Shown one piece after another: positions 62,662 to 64,000 of a DNA stretch of 64,000 nt. The stretch spans positions 272,182-336,181 of the forward strand of contig NZ_AJLN01000100.1 in NCBI RefSeq assembly GCF_000317285.1, written 5' to 3'. Both the position numbers and the translations under genes were made by a program. The stretch's first letter is position 1; each line of letters begins with the position of its first letter. This stretch comes from Chlorogloeopsis fritschii PCC 6912 (GTDB lineage Bacteria; Cyanobacteriota; Cyanobacteriia; Cyanobacteriales; Nostocaceae). Below the pieces are notes generated by a model. That model searched no databases. It worked only from the letters and a program-made list of their open reading frames with translations, and was not told where the DNA came from.

Positions 62662-63424
62662 AGCCTTTCCCCACACTAATAATGCTGTTTTCTGGGCAAG
62701 AGTTCCAATTTCCTGCAAATAGAGGTTCGGATGCAATGATTGTGGCATCGGGAAAATTTGGATCTTTAGCTATCCAATAAAGAGAAGGAGCAGGTGACTT
62801 TGTGCCAAAGCGAGAAGCAATTAGGCGATCGCCATCACTAATAACTAGGTTGGCATAAACGTAGGTTTGATAACTTTGTGCCATCTGTGCCAGTTGTAGC
62901 AATGTTGTGTGTAATGCCTGTTCCAGACTTTTGCCAGGGTTAGTTTGCCGCTCGTGCAACAGTAAAGCAAAAATGTGTTCAGAATCAGTGGTTCCACCAA
63001 GCCATTGATAAATTTCATCACTCAGCTGGTTGCGAATTGGGCGATATAATGTTTGCCGAAATTTGTTAATGCGACCATTGTGAATGAATAATAAACGCTG
63101 ATACTGGAATGGCTGAGAGTTACTAAAATCAAGAGCTTGACCTGGTGTGGCACTGCGAATGTAAGCAAGTATGCAGTTAGATTCTACATAGCGGCTAAGA
63201 CTTGGCAAGTTGATATCATTCCAAATCGGCAATGTATTTTTATAAATAAAAGGTTCAGTATCTTTTTGCGGATGATACCAACCGACGCCAAAACCATCAG
63301 CATTTACCACTCCAGAAAGCATCTCGCGGGGTTGATAGCTCTGAACTATCAGTGAATGTTCTGGTTTGTATAGGAGAGGTTCCAAAGACACAGGCGAACC
63401 AAAATAAGCAAGTAGACGGCACAT
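62636..63424 (-). CDS. egtC: Gamma-glutamyl-hercynylcysteine sulfoxide hydrolase EgtC
   Basis: A 262-residue class II glutamine amidotransferase. The N-terminal nucleophile Cys2 is in MCRLLAYFG, exposed by Met removal. Ntn-hydrolase motifs follow: NADGFGVGWY, AYIRSATPG, QPFQYQRLLFIHNGRI and GTTDSEHIFALLL. EgtC removes glutamate from the EgtB product. Its presence next to egtB and egtD points to the gamma-glutamylcysteine route, rather than the direct cysteine route, for ergothioneine. It is the first gene of the cluster and its end overlaps egtB. The lyase EgtE is not in the window. The start is ATG 63424. Confidence 0.9.
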   Translation of the reverse strand: MCRLLAYFGSPVSLEPLLYKPEHSLIVQSYQPREMLSGVVNADGFGVGWYHPQKDTEPFIYKNTLPIWNDINLPSLSRYVESNCILAYIRSATPGQALDFSNSQPFQYQRLLFIHNGRINKFRQTLYRPIRNQLSDEIYQWLGGTTDSEHIFALLLHERQTNPGKSLEQALHTTLLQLAQMAQSYQTYVYANLVISDGDRLIASRFGTKSPAPSLYWIAKDPNFPDATIIASEPLFAGNWNSCPENSIISVGKGCDIRIEQI

Positions 63425-63652
63425 AGTTAAGGAATTTGCTCCTGATTACTGTAGAGAATAAGCTTGTAGGCTGAGAATTCCCTGAAAATTATATAAATTT
63501 ATCCATGATTGCGCTTGCTTACTCGTTGTTTTTGGCAGGAAAATATGTTCATCAATCATCTAGGCAGAGCGATCGCTTAGTCAAAAAAAGCAACGGCGAC
63601 TGTTTTATTGCTCAGTCGCCGCGATGTTGATGTTATTGCTAATTAGGGATTG

Positions 63653-64000
63653 TTAACAGCGATCGCGTTTCAAATCCCATATAACCTTCTCTAGATACCA
63701 ATCGAGTGCCTGTCCTGGATTGATGTTCTGCTGGTGTTTGAGCAATCGATAAGCGGCTAATGCGTCGCCATGAAGTAAGCTTAGTAGCTCGATCTGCAGT
63801 GCTTTGTCCGCTTCTACTAAAGGTCTTGCTTGGTTTTCCATCTGCTGTTGCAGATCCAATTCTTTGTAATGTGTTTTAACTATTAACTTGTCTACCTCGG
63901 ATTGCTTTTGAAGTAGTTCTGCCATTTGTATTTCTAGTTCAGCTTTTTTGTTGGTTAATTGAGCTTGTATTCTGCGTAATTCTAGTAACTCTTGCTGTAA
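63653..64000 (-). CDS. Coiled-coil protein, C-terminal part
   Basis: The frame enters from beyond the window's right edge and ends at 63653. The visible 115 residues start as a long heptad-like helix rich in Leu, Gln and Glu (LQQELLELRRIQAQL, KKAELEIQMAELLQKQ). They end in a short, more globular tail (LLHGDALAAYRLLKHQQNINPGQALDWYLEKVIWDLKR). I do not recognise the family. The ATG at 63925 is probably internal, because coding-like sequence continues upstream of it in the same frame. The tail ends with Asp-Arg-Cys at a HIP1 octamer. Confidence 0.7.
   Translation of the reverse strand, partial: LQQELLELRRIQAQLTNKKAELEIQMAELLQKQSEVDKLIVKTHYKELDLQQQMENQARPLVEADKALQIELLSLLHGDALAAYRLLKHQQNINPGQALDWYLEKVIWDLKRDRC

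Noticed and set aside
1..64000. CRISPR arrays, tRNA/rRNA genes, transposases, prophage
   Set aside because: No regularly spaced repeats, no tRNA T-loop context in a cloverleaf, no rRNA motifs and no transposase or phage proteins were seen. The tandem minirepeats are short and lack spacers.

Overview
The window is cyanobacterial chromosome. It carries a photosystem I psaB gene, sucrose synthase, the circadian response regulator RpaA, a Cph1-type phytochrome with its receiver partner, several hybrid histidine kinases, and the octamer GCGATCGC (HIP1) scattered through most genes. Repeat-rich intergenic DNA (G/A-rich minirepeats, palindromes beginning GTAGAGACGCG, and tracts related to GTCATTAGTCATT) fits a large-genome filamentous cyanobacterium of the Nostocales type. 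No tRNA, rRNA, CRISPR array, prophage or intact insertion sequence was recognised.

Layout. 0-6 kb: 3' end of purH, two tandem Yfr2-like small RNA genes, a 37-residue membrane protein, and a very large multi-PAS hybrid histidine kinase broken by one extra base. 6-15 kb: housekeeping and carbon genes (susA, a peptidoglycan-binding protein, a serine hydrolase with an apparent CTG start, coaBC, an acyltransferase, rpaA). 15-20 kb: a chromosomal-type ParA facing an AT-rich cassette without HIP1 sites. The cassette encodes a nuclease-like domain fused to ParA, a ParB-like protein, and a membrane-anchored protein with a Z-alpha-like winged helix. 20-25 kb: two glycosyltransferases and a stand-alone, divergent psaB. 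25-36.5 kb: a galactose/galactofuranose locus (galE, a GH1-RmlD fusion and a glycosyltransferase-UDP-galactopyranose mutase fusion on the minus strand; a GH2 glycosidase and galT on the plus strand). 36.5-45 kb: phytochrome plus receiver, a cyclic-peptide-type ABC exporter, two toxin-antitoxin remnants whose toxins are broken, a GNAT enzyme and another hybrid kinase. 45-53 kb: a cupin, a DUF6745-like protein, an AbrB/Doc module, a thioredoxin-fold protein, murE, and two convergent histidine kinases whose defects look complementary. 53-59.3 kb: DUF2269 and MarR genes sharing a TTAG-N4-CTAA site, then a siderophore-uptake locus in decay (one intact AraC regulator, a TonB-receptor remnant, two broken AraC copies, a deleted substrate-binding protein) with a PIN toxin-antitoxin module inserted in it. 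59.4-64 kb: recR, the ergothioneine genes egtC-egtB-egtD, and the 3' end of a coiled-coil gene.

Themes. Reading-frame damage is frequent: three single-base frameshifts, two apparent non-ATG/GTG/TTG starts, two broken PIN toxins and a decayed iron locus. Either the region is eroding or the assembly has errors. Intergenic-type repeats are also found inside at least four reading frames without breaking them. The best candidates for an undescribed system are the nuclease-ParA / ParB-like / Z-alpha-membrane cassette at 16.8-19.7 kb and the convergent kinase pair at 50.1-53.3 kb.
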